A stretch of 64,000 bases of DNA from NCBI GenBank assembly GCA_963779515.1, contig CAVZYN010000011.1, positions 1-64,000 on the forward strand, in the 5' to 3' direction. Both the position numbers and the translations under genes were made by a program. Source of the DNA: CAVZYN01 sp963779515. Lineage in GTDB: Bacteria > Pseudomonadota > Alphaproteobacteria > Rhizobiales > Hyphomicrobiaceae. The notes beneath the pieces were generated by a model. That model saw only the letters and a program-made list of their open reading frames with translations, was not told the origin of the DNA and did not search any database. Positions 36,014 through 45,286 of this stretch are shown here, piece by piece; the stretch's first letter is position 1; the number at the start of each line of letters is the position of its first letter.

Positions 36014-37135
36014 ATGAACGCAATGAACGATCTGCGCGGCAGCTTGCTGGCGATAGCCAAGCGCTCCATGGGCCATGTGAAGGCCTGCAACAACGAGGAG
36101 AGCACCAAGCTCTATCTCGTGCTGCCGGTCATCGGCCTGCTCGGCTACGATGCCTCCGATCCGCTGGAAGTCTATCCGCGCCACGAAACCGACCCGGTGG
36201 GTAAGGATAGCCGCCTCTACCGCGCCGATTTCGCGATCCTGACCGACGGCAAGCCTATGATCGCCTTCGGCTGCGTCAAGGCCAGCCTCGATGCGACGGC
36301 CAAGCTCGACGAAGTCAGTGGCTACTTCAAAGCTTGGCCCTCGACCAGGCTCGGCATCGTCACCAACGGCATCCGCTTCGATTTCCACGTCGACTCGGGC
36401 GAGCCCGGCGTCATGGACCGCGAGCCGTTCCTGTCGCTCGACCTCGAAACCATCTCGCAGAGCGGCGCCTCGGACGAAATCCTCGAGACGCTGAACTACG
36501 CCACCAAGTCGAATTTCGACGCCGAGATGATCGCCGAGGTGGCGCATCTCCAGTTGGTCAAGAAGCGGCTCCGCAACGCCTTCATCGAAGAGGCGCAGGC
36601 GCCGTCGGAAGAGTTCTGCCGCGCCATGCTGCAGCGCATCGGCTTCGGCGGTGTGCCGAAGATCGCCATCGATCGCCATTACGCGCCGCTGATGAAGACG
36701 GCTTTCGAGGAAGCGCTGGTGCTGCCCGTCGTGCACCGCCTCAAGGGCAGCCCAACCGGCGACAACAAAATGAACCAGGCAAGCCAGCGCATGGCGACCG
36801 CCGAGCGCGAACTGTCGATCTTCAATCGCATCCGCCGCCGCCTCGCGTATCTCGCAGCCGACGAAGCGGGCTTCCAGGCCATCGATCGCGTCGACTACCG
36901 CGATTATGTCGGCAAGATCGTCGTCTATCTCGATCGCGATCCGCGCGGCCGGCTGTTCGAGCTGGTGCTCGGCCTCGACGGCGCCAACAAATTCATTTTC
37001 CCGGACCCGTTCGGTGCCATCATCACCAACAACCTGCTTGACATCGACGAGGCCTTGAAGGCGACATTCGCCGGTCGCGTGCGCGAGTTGGAAGGACAGG
37101 CTGCTGTCCCGCAGAAGATGAGCCGCATCGCCTGA
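36014..37135 (+). CDS. HsdR N-terminal-like (restriction endonuclease fold) protein, standalone
   Basis: 373 residues from ATG 36014 after GGGGGACGGG. The N-terminal 150 residues follow the type I restriction HsdR_N plan: EESTKLYLVLPVIGLLGYD, then DSRLYRADFAILTDGKPMIA and LDEVSGYFKAWPSTRLGIVT. In nuclease-active members the strand after the Asp ends in Glu-x-Lys; here it reads MIAFGCVKAS, so the acidic residue is missing and cleavage activity is doubtful. The remainder is helical plus a beta-rich C-terminus (YVGKIVVYLDRDPRGRLFEL). There is no helicase domain and no hsdM/hsdS nearby. Solitary HsdR_N proteins occur in many genomes with unknown roles. Confidence 0.72.
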   Translation: MNAMNDLRGSLLAIAKRSMGHVKACNNEESTKLYLVLPVIGLLGYDASDPLEVYPRHETDPVGKDSRLYRADFAILTDGKPMIAFGCVKASLDATAKLDEVSGYFKAWPSTRLGIVTNGIRFDFHVDSGEPGVMDREPFLSLDLETISQSGASDEILETLNYATKSNFDAEMIAEVAHLQLVKKRLRNAFIEEAQAPSEEFCRAMLQRIGFGGVPKIAIDRHYAPLMKTAFEEALVLPVVHRLKGSPTGDNKMNQASQRMATAERELSIFNRIRRRLAYLAADEAGFQAIDRVDYRDYVGKIVVYLDRDPRGRLFELVLGLDGANKFIFPDPFGAIITNNLLDIDEALKATFAGRVRELEGQAAVPQKMSRIA

Positions 37136-37167
37136 ATGTCCTTGAGCCAGCCTGAGAGTAACGCGTC

Positions 37168-37692
37168 GTGACAAGCACAACGAACTGGTCGGCTGACATT
37201 TTTCGCGAAATGAAAGCGCGAAAAATCTCGACCGTCTGCACCATCCCTGATGGTGGCCTCACCCAACTCCTGAAGCTGATCGGCGGCGACCCCGCCATGC
37301 GGCTGATCACCCTCACCACCGAAGAAGAAGGCGTCGGCGTCGCGACGGGCACATGGCTCGGCGGCGGTCGCGCCATGATTGCGATGCAGTCGTCCGGCGT
37401 CGGCAATTGCATCAATGCGCTGGGCTATCCGCTGACACTGCGCGCGCCGTGTCTGATGCTGGTGACCATGCGCGGCCAGTGGGGCGAGTTCAATCCATGG
37501 CAGGTGCCGATGGGCAGCGCCGTGCAGACGGTGCTCGAAGCCGTCGGCGTCCGCTGCTTTCCGGTCGACAAGCCCGAGGAGGTCGGCGAGACGTTCGTTG
37601 CCGCCGCCGACATGGCCTATCACGGCAACCTCTCAGCCGCCGTCCTGATCAGCCAGCGTGTCATCGGCGCGAAAGGGTTCGGCCTCAAATGA
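37168..37692 (+). CDS. TPP-dependent decarboxylase-like enzyme, PYR-domain subunit
   Basis: 174 residues from GTG 37168. The chain contains DIFREMKARKISTVCTIPDG, RLITLTTEEEGVGVATGTWL with the conserved Glu that activates thiamine diphosphate, then GRAMIAMQSSGVGNCINALG and LMLVTMRGQWGEFNPWQVPM. This is the pyrimidine-binding domain of sulfopyruvate/phosphonopyruvate decarboxylases (ComD-like) as a separate chain. The next gene overlaps by ATGA and encodes the matching diphosphate-binding chain, so the two form one enzyme. No coenzyme M or phosphonate genes accompany them; the substrate is therefore open. Confidence 0.85.
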   Translation: MTSTTNWSADIFREMKARKISTVCTIPDGGLTQLLKLIGGDPAMRLITLTTEEEGVGVATGTWLGGGRAMIAMQSSGVGNCINALGYPLTLRAPCLMLVTMRGQWGEFNPWQVPMGSAVQTVLEAVGVRCFPVDKPEEVGETFVAAADMAYHGNLSAAVLISQRVIGAKGFGLK

Positions 37693-38282
37693 GCGCGCAA
37701 ACCTCGAACCATATCCAGCGGCGGCCGTTCGTTGCGGCTTTGATGAAGGAGCGCAACGGCGCCCTCGTGGTGCCGGGCCTCGGCAGCCCGACCTGGGATC
37801 TCTCGGCCGCTGGCGACAGCCCCGAATACCTTTATTCCTGGGGCGGGATGGGCCTCGCGGTGCCGACCGCCTTGGGGCTAGCGCTCGCCCAGCCGCAGCG
37901 CCGGGTCCTCTGCTTGACGGGTGACGGCGAGGTGATGATGGGCATTGGCTCGCTCGCGGTGGTCGGCGATCAACGCCCGGCCAATCTATCGATTCTTGTG
38001 CTCGACAACGAGCACTTCTCCGAGACTGGGAAACAGCACGGCTTGACCGGTAGCACGACGGACCTCTGCGCCGTCGCGCGCGGATTCGGCATCGCCAAGA
38101 CCATGTTGGTGACCGAGGTGAGCCAGACTGCGGCGCTGGCCGAGCTGCTGTTCCGCACGCCGGGTCCGTGCTTCGCCGTCGCCAAGATCGCGATCAGCGA
38201 AGATCCCTGGACCCTGCCGGAAAAGGATGGCGCCACCATCGCGCGTCGATTCCGCATCGCCCAGGGCCTCGATAAGGCTTAA
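37689..38282 (+). CDS. TPP-dependent decarboxylase-like enzyme, PP-domain subunit
   Basis: 197 residues; its ATG (37689-37691) overlaps the stop of the previous gene, indicating translational coupling. The TPP motif is LTGDGEVMMGIGSLAVVGDQ ending in ILVLDNEHFSETGKQHGL (G-D-G to N about 78-105). FLGSMG-like YSWGGMGLAVPTALGLALAQ precedes it. This is the diphosphate-binding half of a ComE-like or phosphonopyruvate decarboxylase-like enzyme, partner of the 174-residue subunit. It probably decarboxylates a 2-oxo acid. Confidence 0.86.
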   Translation: MSAQTSNHIQRRPFVAALMKERNGALVVPGLGSPTWDLSAAGDSPEYLYSWGGMGLAVPTALGLALAQPQRRVLCLTGDGEVMMGIGSLAVVGDQRPANLSILVLDNEHFSETGKQHGLTGSTTDLCAVARGFGIAKTMLVTEVSQTAALAELLFRTPGPCFAVAKIAISEDPWTLPEKDGATIARRFRIAQGLDKA

Positions 38283-38354
38283 TGCCGCATGCGCACTGGT
38301 ATCCGGACCTCGCACCCCTTACATCTCGGGTCCAAACACCTGGGAGTACGACGT

Positions 38355-38802
38355 GTGACCAAAGGGATGAGCCTGGGATTGTCGCTGTTGGTGCTCGCCG
38401 CCGCGAGCGGGCCGGCCGCCGCGTTCGACGACTACGTCGGTCGCAAGCGCCCGATGATCGTGTTCGCGCCGAACGCCGAGCATCCGAGTTTCGTCCTGCA
38501 ACGCAACGTCATCAACGGCAATCGCATCGGCTTTTCCGATCGCGATCTCGTCGTCGTCTATGTGATCGGCAGTGAGGTCAAAACCGACTTCGGCGCTGGA
38601 CCGGGCCTGAGCGCCGCGGCCATTCGTCAGCGCTTCCGCATCAGCGAAGGCCAATTCCGTACCTTCCTCGTCGATAAGGACGGGAAACTGAAACTCGAAG
38701 TCGGCCACGCCCTTGAGCCGCAACGACATCGTCGGCGAGCTGGACCGCGCGCCGCTGACACGCGATCAACGCAAGCGGGTCGGCCAACCGATTGGCCAGT
38801 AG
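38355..38802 (+). pseudogene. DUF4174 family secreted protein, single frameshift near the end
   Basis: From GTG 38355 (GGGAG upstream; ATG 38367 possible) comes a signal peptide, SLGLSLLVLAAASGPAAAFD, then RPMIVFAPNAEHPSFVLQR, IGFSDRDLVVVYVIGSEVK and FRTFLVDKDGKLKLEVGHA, the thioredoxin-like DUF4174 pattern. At about 38710 the frame slips: the family C-terminus LSRNDIVGELDRAPLTRDQR and RVGQPIGQ followed by TAG at 38800-38802 is one frame over. Without the slip the protein would be about 149 residues. As written, the original frame runs on with unrelated residues to 38828. Sequencing error or a recent mutation are both possible. Confidence 0.75.
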
Positions 38803-38824
38803 TGGCGGCCAAGTGGGAGGCGCC

Positions 38825-39988
38825 GTGAGCGACAACGAACAGAAGATCAAGGCGTGGCTCGCCGGACAGCGTCAGGCGATGATCGATCTCCTCCGCGAGG
38901 TTGTCGACATCGACAGCGGCAGTTACGACAAGCAGGGCGTCGATGCCGTCGGCGCCCGCTTCATCCGCTTCTTTGATGCGCATGGCCTCGTCACGCACCG
39001 CGAAGCCAACGACACATTCGGCGATGCGATCCACATCCGCCTCGACGACACGCCGTCCAACGAGAAACCGATCCTGCTGATGGGCCATCGCGACACCGTG
39101 TTCCCGAAAGGCGAGGTGGCGAAGCGGCCGTTCAAGATCGCGGGCGACCGCGCCTACGGCCCCGGCGTCGCCGACATGAAGGCGGGCCTTGTCATGAACG
39201 CGTTCGTTCTTGCCGCCTTCAAGAAATTCGGCGGTGCGCCGGCGCCGCTCGCAGGCCTCATTACGAGCGACGAGGAAATTGCCTCGCCCTCCTCGCGCCC
39301 AATCATCGAGGTGGCGGCCCGCAAGGCGCGTTGCGTCCTCAATTCTGAACCCGGACGCGCCAATGGCAACGTCGTCACCGGTCGCAAGGGCGGCGTGTTC
39401 ATGGCCTTCGAGATCACCGGCCGCGCGGCACATTCCGGCGGCAACTTCGAGAAAGGCATCAGCGCCATCGGCGAGCTGGCACACAAGGTCGTCCGCATCC
39501 ATGCGCTGACGGATTTGAAGCGCGGCATCACCACCAACGTCGGCCTCGTCAAAGGCGGTCAATCGGTCAACACCACGGCGCCGAGCGCGGAAGGCCAGAT
39601 CGACTTGCGCTATGTGAAGCCGGCGGATCGTGATTGGGCAATGGCCCAGATCCAGAAAATCATGGCGGAGCCGAACGTGCCGGGCACGACGGCGTGGCTC
39701 GAGATCCGCGGCGAGTTCCTGCCGCTGGTGCAGACGCCGGAGGGCGAATCCCTGTTCGCCGCATATCAGGCGTCAGCGAAGGACGCGGGCCTGACGATTG
39801 CCGGCGAATTCTCGGGCGGCTGCGCCGACAGCGGCTTCACGGCGGCGATGGGCTGCCCGACACTCTGCTCGGTCGGCCCCGTCGGCGCCAACGCCCACAC
39901 GGCGGAAGAGTATCTCGAGCTCGACAGCATCGTGCCGCGCGCGCAAGCAATGGCATTGACGATTTTGCGGATGCCGCCAGCGTCGTGA
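38825..39988 (+). CDS. M20 family metallopeptidase (carboxypeptidase G2-like)
   Basis: 387 residues from GTG 38825 with GGGAGG upstream. Metal and catalytic motifs: LLMGHRDTVFPKGEV (His about 80, catalytic Asp two residues on), GPGVADMKAGLVMN (Asp about 113), TSDEEIASPSS (Glu-Glu about 147-148), LNSEPGRANGNVV (Glu about 171) and a C-terminal His in GPVGANAHTAEEYLEL. A dimerisation lid domain spans about 185-290 (GRAAHSGGNFEKGISAIGEL). It hydrolyses a C-terminal glutamate or similar amide from an unknown substrate. No signal peptide is visible. The end abuts repeat copy 4. Confidence 0.92.
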   Translation: MSDNEQKIKAWLAGQRQAMIDLLREVVDIDSGSYDKQGVDAVGARFIRFFDAHGLVTHREANDTFGDAIHIRLDDTPSNEKPILLMGHRDTVFPKGEVAKRPFKIAGDRAYGPGVADMKAGLVMNAFVLAAFKKFGGAPAPLAGLITSDEEIASPSSRPIIEVAARKARCVLNSEPGRANGNVVTGRKGGVFMAFEITGRAAHSGGNFEKGISAIGELAHKVVRIHALTDLKRGITTNVGLVKGGQSVNTTAPSAEGQIDLRYVKPADRDWAMAQIQKIMAEPNVPGTTAWLEIRGEFLPLVQTPEGESLFAAYQASAKDAGLTIAGEFSGGCADSGFTAAMGCPTLCSVGPVGANAHTAEEYLELDSIVPRAQAMALTILRMPPAS

Positions 39989-39991
39989 ATC

Positions 39992-40104
39992 TTAGGTTGG
40001 GTCGAGCGTCGATGCGGAGCATCGCTCGGCGATAACGCGAAGACCCAACATCCAAGCAAAGTGTTGGGTCATTGGCGCAAAGGGCGCCTCGACCCAACCC
40101 TACG
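39992..40104. repeat. Nested palindromic repeat (TAGGTTGGGT family), copy 4
   Basis: Begins TTAGGTTGGGTCGAGCG, has inner GACCCAACATCC (about 40043-40054) and GTGTTGGGTCATT (about 40060-40072), and ends GCCTCGACCCAACCCTACG at 40104. An extra small hairpin GAGCGTCGATGCGGAGCATC is included. Its terminal CTA (40100-40102) is the complement of the TAG stop of the TRAP permease gene. Confidence 0.8.
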
Positions 40105-42331
40105 CCGCCGCTTCCGTGCGCGCCCGTTGCATCATCCAGGCCACCGCGAACAGCACGATACCAGCCACAACGTTGTAGCCGATCCGGACGCCGACGCTGC
40201 TCAACGCCGGAATGAACGCGCCGATGTCGAACCCGGTCAGTGGACTGGTGATCGCCCCGACCAAGATCGGGAACACCAGACACAGGCCCGCCAGCGTCAG
40301 CAGCACCGCTTCGACCCAATTGTTGCGCTTCAGCATGCGACCCTGCATCGCGCACGCGAGAATGGCGATGCCGGCGGCCGTCTCCAACGTGATCTCGACG
40401 ATGTCGATCCAGTTGCCGCCTTTCGGAACCTTCAGCAACAGGCCGATGCCCTGCGGGTCGCACACGAACACGAATGGCACCATGAACGCGGGCATCGTGT
40501 ATTTCCACGACTGCAGCGTCGTCTTGTAGGGCGAGCCACCGGTAATGGCAGCGGCGGCGAACGGCGACAGCGCGGTCGGCGGCGAAACCTCGGACAACAC
40601 GGCGTAATAGAAGATGAACATGTGCGCGGCATAGTCCGGCACGCCGAGCTTGATCAGGGCCGGCGCCGCGATCACGGCACACATGATGTACGACGCCGTC
40701 ACCGGCACCGCGAGCCCGACGATCCAAACAATCAGGCCGGTGAAGACGGCGGTCAGCAGCAAGCTGCCACCCGCATAGCTGATGATGATGTCGGCGAAGC
40801 GTTGCGCAAGGCCCGTCTTGGTGACGACACCGACGATGATTCCGGCCGCAGCGCACGTGGTGGCGACGTTGATGACGCCGGTCGTGCCTTCCTTCATCGC
40901 CAGCAGCAGCCGGTCGGAATAGCGCCACAGGCCCGGCTTCAGCAGCGCTTGCAACAGAATGAGCAGCAGCGTTCCGAACACCAGAACGCTGGCGGCTTGG
41001 TTCTGGTACGGCAGCTTGATCCCGGCGTACTCGAGGACAACTGTGCTCATCGAGAGCAGCAATGGCCACGCGGCCCAGCGGGGAATGATCGAGGTGTCGG
41101 ATCTCAGTGCGCTGGCGGCAATCGCGAGGATTGTCGCCCAAAAAACCGAAAGCACCGGCGAAAAGCCAATCAGCATGAACGCGATGATTGAGACCAGCGA
41201 GCCGAAGTGGAACCAGTAGTCACGCGCGATCGCCCACAGATTGCTTGCTGGAACGAGACGCTCGTCGCCGCCGCCATACTTCCGCGCGTCGAGTTCGACC
41301 ATCACCAGGATCGCAAAGTAGTAGAGCAGCGTCGGAATTGCGGCCATCGTGATCACGTCGAGATACGAGATCTTCAGGAATTCCGCGATCAGGAAGGCCG
41401 CGGCACCAAGGACCGGTGGCGAGATGATCGCGCCAAGGCCACCGGCCGCGAGAAGACCGCCGGCCGCGTTCTTCTCGTATCCGGCTTTCTCCAGCAGCGG
41501 ATAGGCGACGGTGCCGATCGTCACTGTGGTGGCGACGCCCGAACCCGAAGGCCCGCCCATCAAAAATGACGACAGCACCACAGCGCGTCCAGCGGCGTTC
41601 CGCTTGCCGCCCATCGCCGCGAACGAGAAGTCGATGAAGAATTTTCCAGCGCCCGAAAACTGCAGCACCGCGCCAAAAATCGTAAACAGAATGATCAAGC
41701 TCGACGAAACATCGACGGTCGTCCCGAAAATCCCTTCGAGCGTCATGTAGAGATGCGCGACGAGATCCTCGAATTCATAACCGCGATGCGTCCACGGCTG
41801 CGGCAGCCGATTGCCGTAGAGGCCATACGCGAGGAACATCATCGCAACGACCGGCATGATCAACCCCGTCGAGCGGCGCGTTGCCTCCAGAAGCAGCACG
41901 ATCAGCACAACACCGACATAGTAGTCCATCGTTGTCGGCGCCGTCGCGCGGTCGCCGAACTCGTCACCCTGCCAGATGATGTAGGCCGTGACCCCAAGCG
42001 ACAGGATCGCCGGAATCCAATCCCAAATGTGGATCTTGCCGCGCCAGCGCGCCAGCATCGGAAACAGCAAGAACGCGAGAAACATCATGCAGCCGACGTG
42101 CGCGGGGCGCAGAACGTGCGCGGGCACGATGTCGTAAGCACCATAGAGATGGAACAGCGAGACCGCGACGGCGAAAGTCGTAATGAATCCGGCGATCCAG
42201 CCAGAGAGCTTGTTCGTCGCGCCTTCTTCTTCCTCGATGAGTTCCTTCAGGCGCCGCCGCGACGCGTCGTCGAGTTCCGCTTCCTTCAAGCCCCCTGCGC
42301 TCACAGCAGAGCCTTGATCAGTCGTCGACAT
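40100..42331 (-). CDS. TRAP transporter fused permease (4TM/12TM type)
   Basis: 743 residues with roughly 17-18 hydrophobic helices. The N-terminal four-helix DctQ-like part is followed by a DctM-like part with VVLSSFLMGGPSGSGVATTV, AGGLLAAGGLGAIISPPVLG and EVSPPTALSPFAAAAITGGS. Fused permeases of this kind normally work with a TAXI-family periplasmic binding protein; none is encoded in the window, so the partner must be elsewhere. It imports small organic acids or similar, driven by ion gradients. The TAG stop is supplied by the outer arm of repeat copy 4. The start is ATG 42329-42331. Confidence 0.93.
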   Translation of the reverse strand: MSTTDQGSAVSAGGLKEAELDDASRRRLKELIEEEEGATNKLSGWIAGFITTFAVAVSLFHLYGAYDIVPAHVLRPAHVGCMMFLAFLLFPMLARWRGKIHIWDWIPAILSLGVTAYIIWQGDEFGDRATAPTTMDYYVGVVLIVLLLEATRRSTGLIMPVVAMMFLAYGLYGNRLPQPWTHRGYEFEDLVAHLYMTLEGIFGTTVDVSSSLIILFTIFGAVLQFSGAGKFFIDFSFAAMGGKRNAAGRAVVLSSFLMGGPSGSGVATTVTIGTVAYPLLEKAGYEKNAAGGLLAAGGLGAIISPPVLGAAAFLIAEFLKISYLDVITMAAIPTLLYYFAILVMVELDARKYGGGDERLVPASNLWAIARDYWFHFGSLVSIIAFMLIGFSPVLSVFWATILAIAASALRSDTSIIPRWAAWPLLLSMSTVVLEYAGIKLPYQNQAASVLVFGTLLLILLQALLKPGLWRYSDRLLLAMKEGTTGVINVATTCAAAGIIVGVVTKTGLAQRFADIIISYAGGSLLLTAVFTGLIVWIVGLAVPVTASYIMCAVIAAPALIKLGVPDYAAHMFIFYYAVLSEVSPPTALSPFAAAAITGGSPYKTTLQSWKYTMPAFMVPFVFVCDPQGIGLLLKVPKGGNWIDIVEITLETAAGIAILACAMQGRMLKRNNWVEAVLLTLAGLCLVFPILVGAITSPLTGFDIGAFIPALSSVGVRIGYNVVAGIVLFAVAWMMQRARTEAAA

Positions 42332-42410
42332 TGGCGGTCCCCCGGGGCTGGCATCAACCAGCAGCCCAATCGCCGCACACTATCCGCCTGACCTCGGGGC
42401 GGCAACCGTA

Positions 42411-43274
42411 TCAACGTTTCAGATGAGGGCTGAGAAACGACAAGAGCCGCGTTTCATAGGCATCTTTTGCGAATTCATGGAAGTCGACGTGCGCGGCGCC
42501 CGCGATGATCCAAAGGTCCTTTGCGCCGGGCGCACGATCGAACAGCCGCTGTGTCTCGGCGCGCGAAACATGCCGGTCGGCAGCGCCGGCTATGAACAGC
42601 GTTGGCGCATTGAATGCGTCGAGCCGGTCAATCGGACGCAGCAGCGCCGGATCGACGCCGAGGCGCGGCTTCACCTGTTTCATCGCCGCTGGCAACAGCC
42701 AAGATCCAAGTGGGCCAAGATAGAGCTTGAGGCGGTTCTCGGTCGCGGCCTCGAACGTCGCGTAGACCGCCTCGAACACCAAGGCATCGGCTTTGATTGG
42801 CGGATCGCTGAGGAGTACCGCCGCGCCTCCCATCGACACGCCGATAACACCAACGCGCTCAGCTGGCGTGCGCTGCTTCAGGGCGTCGAACGCCGCGCGC
42901 GCATCATGCGCCTCGAGGAGACCGAATGTGATCTGGCGGCCCGGACTCTCGCCTGAGGCTTGGAAGTCGATCAGCAGCACGGAGTACCCGTGCCGGTGCA
43001 GGAACTGCGCCCGCGTCAGCATCGACAGCCGATTCGCGCGCACGCCGTGCAACAGCAGCACAGCCCCGGCGCCGGGCTGTCCGCGCGCGAACCAGCCCGC
43101 CAGCGTGCCGCCCGAGCTGCTTGAGATCGCGACTTGCTCCGCGGGAAAATCCCGCGGTGGCGGGCCGATTGCGACCACCGCCGGAGCGATGAGCCACGCG
43201 GCAAACGCCATGCCTGCGCCGGCTGCGAGCACAACGGCGGCAATAACAACAGTGATGTATTTGGCAATGCGCAT
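42411..43274 (-). CDS. Alpha/beta hydrolase, membrane anchored
   Basis: 287 residues. An N-terminal hydrophobic segment (YITVVIAAVVLAAGAGMAFA) anchors or exports the protein. The fold then shows AVLLLHGVRANRLSMLTRAQ (oxyanion region), the nucleophile elbow VGVIGVSMGGAAVLLSD (Ser about 150), an acid near LFIAGAADRHVS and the His in IIAGAAHVDFHEF. Similar to the BEM46-like/serine aminopeptidase hydrolases. The substrate is unknown. It shares the strand with the nitroreductase gene but is separated by a hairpin. Confidence 0.87.
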   Translation of the reverse strand: MRIAKYITVVIAAVVLAAGAGMAFAAWLIAPAVVAIGPPPRDFPAEQVAISSSSGGTLAGWFARGQPGAGAVLLLHGVRANRLSMLTRAQFLHRHGYSVLLIDFQASGESPGRQITFGLLEAHDARAAFDALKQRTPAERVGVIGVSMGGAAVLLSDPPIKADALVFEAVYATFEAATENRLKLYLGPLGSWLLPAAMKQVKPRLGVDPALLRPIDRLDAFNAPTLFIAGAADRHVSRAETQRLFDRAPGAKDLWIIAGAAHVDFHEFAKDAYETRLLSFLSPHLKR

Positions 43275-43283
43275 AACGGCGAT

Positions 43284-43313
43284 CCCCTTCCCCTATCGGA
43301 GAAGGGGATCTCG
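43284..43313. terminator. Hairpin downstream of the nitroreductase gene
   Basis: GATCCCCTTCCCCTATCGGA then GAAGGGGATC: a 10-bp stem with a short loop between two same-strand genes. No run of T follows on the minus strand, so an intrinsic terminator is only possible. Confidence 0.4.
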
Positions 43314-43316
43314 TGT

Positions 43317-43907
43317 TCACACGATTGTGCATACCTCATTGAAGGCGAAGCGTGGCGAGCGGCCCATCACCTTGGCGGGATCGCCGTAGCCGAGATTGCA
43401 CAGGAAGTTCGACTTGACCTTGGTTCCGGCAAAAAACAGCTCATCGACCTTTGCATTGTCGAACCCGGACATGCCGCCGGCATCGAGGCCGAGCGCGCGC
43501 GCGGCCAGCGTCAGATAGCCGCCCTGCAGCGTGCCGTTGCGAAACGCGGTTGTTGCGATGTGGTCGGGCTTGCCGACGAACCAGGAACGCGCATCGGCAT
43601 GCGGGAAAGTTTTTGGCAGATGTTCATAGAAATCGAGATCGTGACCGATGATGGCGGTCACCGGTGCGCTCATCGTCTTATCGACATTGCCCGGCATCAA
43701 CGCGGTTTTCAGCTTTTCCTTTGCGGCCTTCGACCTCACGAACACCAACCGCATCGGCTGACAGTTGGCCGATGTCGGCCCCCACTTCGTCAGATCATAG
43801 AGTTGATGCAGCAGGTCGTCAGTGACGTCTTTCGCGAGCCAGCCGTTCTGCGTCCGCGCAGTTCGGAACAGTTGATCGAGGGCAGCAGCGTCTAGGGCCT
43901 TGCTCAT
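43317..43907 (-). CDS. Nitroreductase family protein (RutE/HadB-like malonic semialdehyde reductase)
   Basis: 196 residues from the ATG at 43905-43907, with GGAGA upstream; the frame continues to 43952 without support. [39 protein letters not shown] (FMN-binding SANCQP) and [20 protein letters not shown] are typical of the RutE/HadB subgroup. Such flavoproteins reduce malonic semialdehyde to 3-hydroxypropionate in pyrimidine breakdown, or nitro compounds. The other rut genes are absent from the window, so a specific role is uncertain. Confidence 0.85.
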   Translation of the reverse strand: MSKALDAAALDQLFRTARTQNGWLAKDVTDDLLHQLYDLTKWGPTSANCQPMRLVFVRSKAAKEKLKTALMPGNVDKTMSAPVTAIIGHDLDFYEHLPKTFPHADARSWFVGKPDHIATTAFRNGTLQGGYLTLAARALGLDAGGMSGFDNAKVDELFFAGTKVKSNFLCNLGYGDPAKVMGRSPRFAFNEVCTIV

Positions 43908-44083
43908 GTCGAGTTCTCCAGTCTTGTGATTATTTTGTTTCGCGCCGGACACGCGGTTTGGTGCGCCGCGAACGGAGCACTCTGTTATCGCGTCATAAGG
44001 ATCTTTGCACCAAGGAATGTCGCCGGCCCTTGCGGTCTAGCCGTGCGGCGGGCAGTGTGCGGATGCTTGAATCGAGGACACAA

Positions 44084-45286
44084 ATGCAGCGACTGATCGC
44101 GCTGTCTGTCGCGGTCGTACCGCTGTTTGGCGCTGCAATCCTTTATCTGGGGCTGACAACGCTTGCCCCACCCATGATGCAGGCCGCCGGCCAGGCGCCC
44201 GAGGCGTTCGGATGGCTCGCCGGCGCCTTCGGGCTCGGCACCTTGTGGTTCTCGGCCAGCAATCACGCCATCACGCCCGCCTTCGGTCCGGTCCGCACCC
44301 TGCAAGCGGGACTGGTGGTAGCCGCCTGCGGTGCGCTGCTGATCACCACGGGCCACTGGCCGGCGATGTTGGTTGGTGGCGCGGTTATTGGCCTCGGTTA
44401 TGCGTCGACTGCACCGGCCGGCAGTCAGATTCTGGCCGACTACACGCCGCAATCGCAGTGGTCGACGCTGTTCTCGATCCGCCAGGCTGCCGTCCCCGTC
44501 GGTGGCGTCATGGCAGGACTCGTGGCTGCCACTCTGGTGACGCCGCACGGTTGGCAAATGGCACTGGCCGCGATGGCGGCCTTCGCGCTCGCCTGCGCGG
44601 CGGCGTTGGGCGTCGTGCCGCGCTCATACAATGAGAAGCGCGCGCGCATCCCGCTCTCTCTGTCCCATGTGTTCGACCTCGGCAATTGGCGGCGTCCATT
44701 CGCGACCCTCCGCACGATCCCAAACCTTGCGCGTCTAACCGCCGTTGGAGTTGCCTTCGCCGTCACGTTCGGCGCCACCGCAACGTTTCTGGTGACGTTT
44801 TTCAACATCGGTCTTGGTCTCGACCTCGTCACCGCGCAATTGCTTTTCACGGTGTTCCAGGCTGCCGGTCTCGGCGGACGGTTGTTGTTTGGGCTTGTTG
44901 CCGACGTGATCGGCTCGCGCCGTCGCGTCATGCGCCTGCTGGCGGTCTGCGCCGCACTCTCGATGATGGTGCTGGCGATGATGACGCCCGCGTGGCCACT
45001 CGCCGTGGTCTATGCGTTTGCCGCCATCACCGGTCTTGCCGTCGCCACCTGGAATGGTCTTTATCTCGCGGAAATCGCGCTGATCGGCGGCAGCGACAAG
45101 GTTGGCGAAGCCACGGCCGCCGCTGGCTTCTTTAGCTTTGCGGCCTACATGCTGGCGCCGCCCCTGTTCGGAACGATCGCGGCCTACAGCAGCTATCGCG
45201 TCGCCTTCTTTGTCGCGGCTGCATCGGCGATCCTGGCATCGCTGCTGCTCGCGAACCTCGATCGTGAGAGCGGCAAAGAGGCTTAA
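44084..45286 (+). CDS. MFS transporter
   Basis: 400 residues from ATG 44084, preceded by GAGG seven bases upstream; the open frame begins earlier at 43958 but lacks support. Twelve hydrophobic segments are visible, with [20 protein letters not shown] as the second-half signature loop and a basic central loop [20 protein letters not shown]. Substrate unknown. The stop overlaps by four bases the 3' end of the convergent hisA gene. Confidence 0.85.
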   Translation: MQRLIALSVAVVPLFGAAILYLGLTTLAPPMMQAAGQAPEAFGWLAGAFGLGTLWFSASNHAITPAFGPVRTLQAGLVVAACGALLITTGHWPAMLVGGAVIGLGYASTAPAGSQILADYTPQSQWSTLFSIRQAAVPVGGVMAGLVAATLVTPHGWQMALAAMAAFALACAAALGVVPRSYNEKRARIPLSLSHVFDLGNWRRPFATLRTIPNLARLTAVGVAFAVTFGATATFLVTFFNIGLGLDLVTAQLLFTVFQAAGLGGRLLFGLVADVIGSRRRVMRLLAVCAALSMMVLAMMTPAWPLAVVYAFAAITGLAVATWNGLYLAEIALIGGSDKVGEATAAAGFFSFAAYMLAPPLFGTIAAYSSYRVAFFVAAASAILASLLLANLDRESGKEA

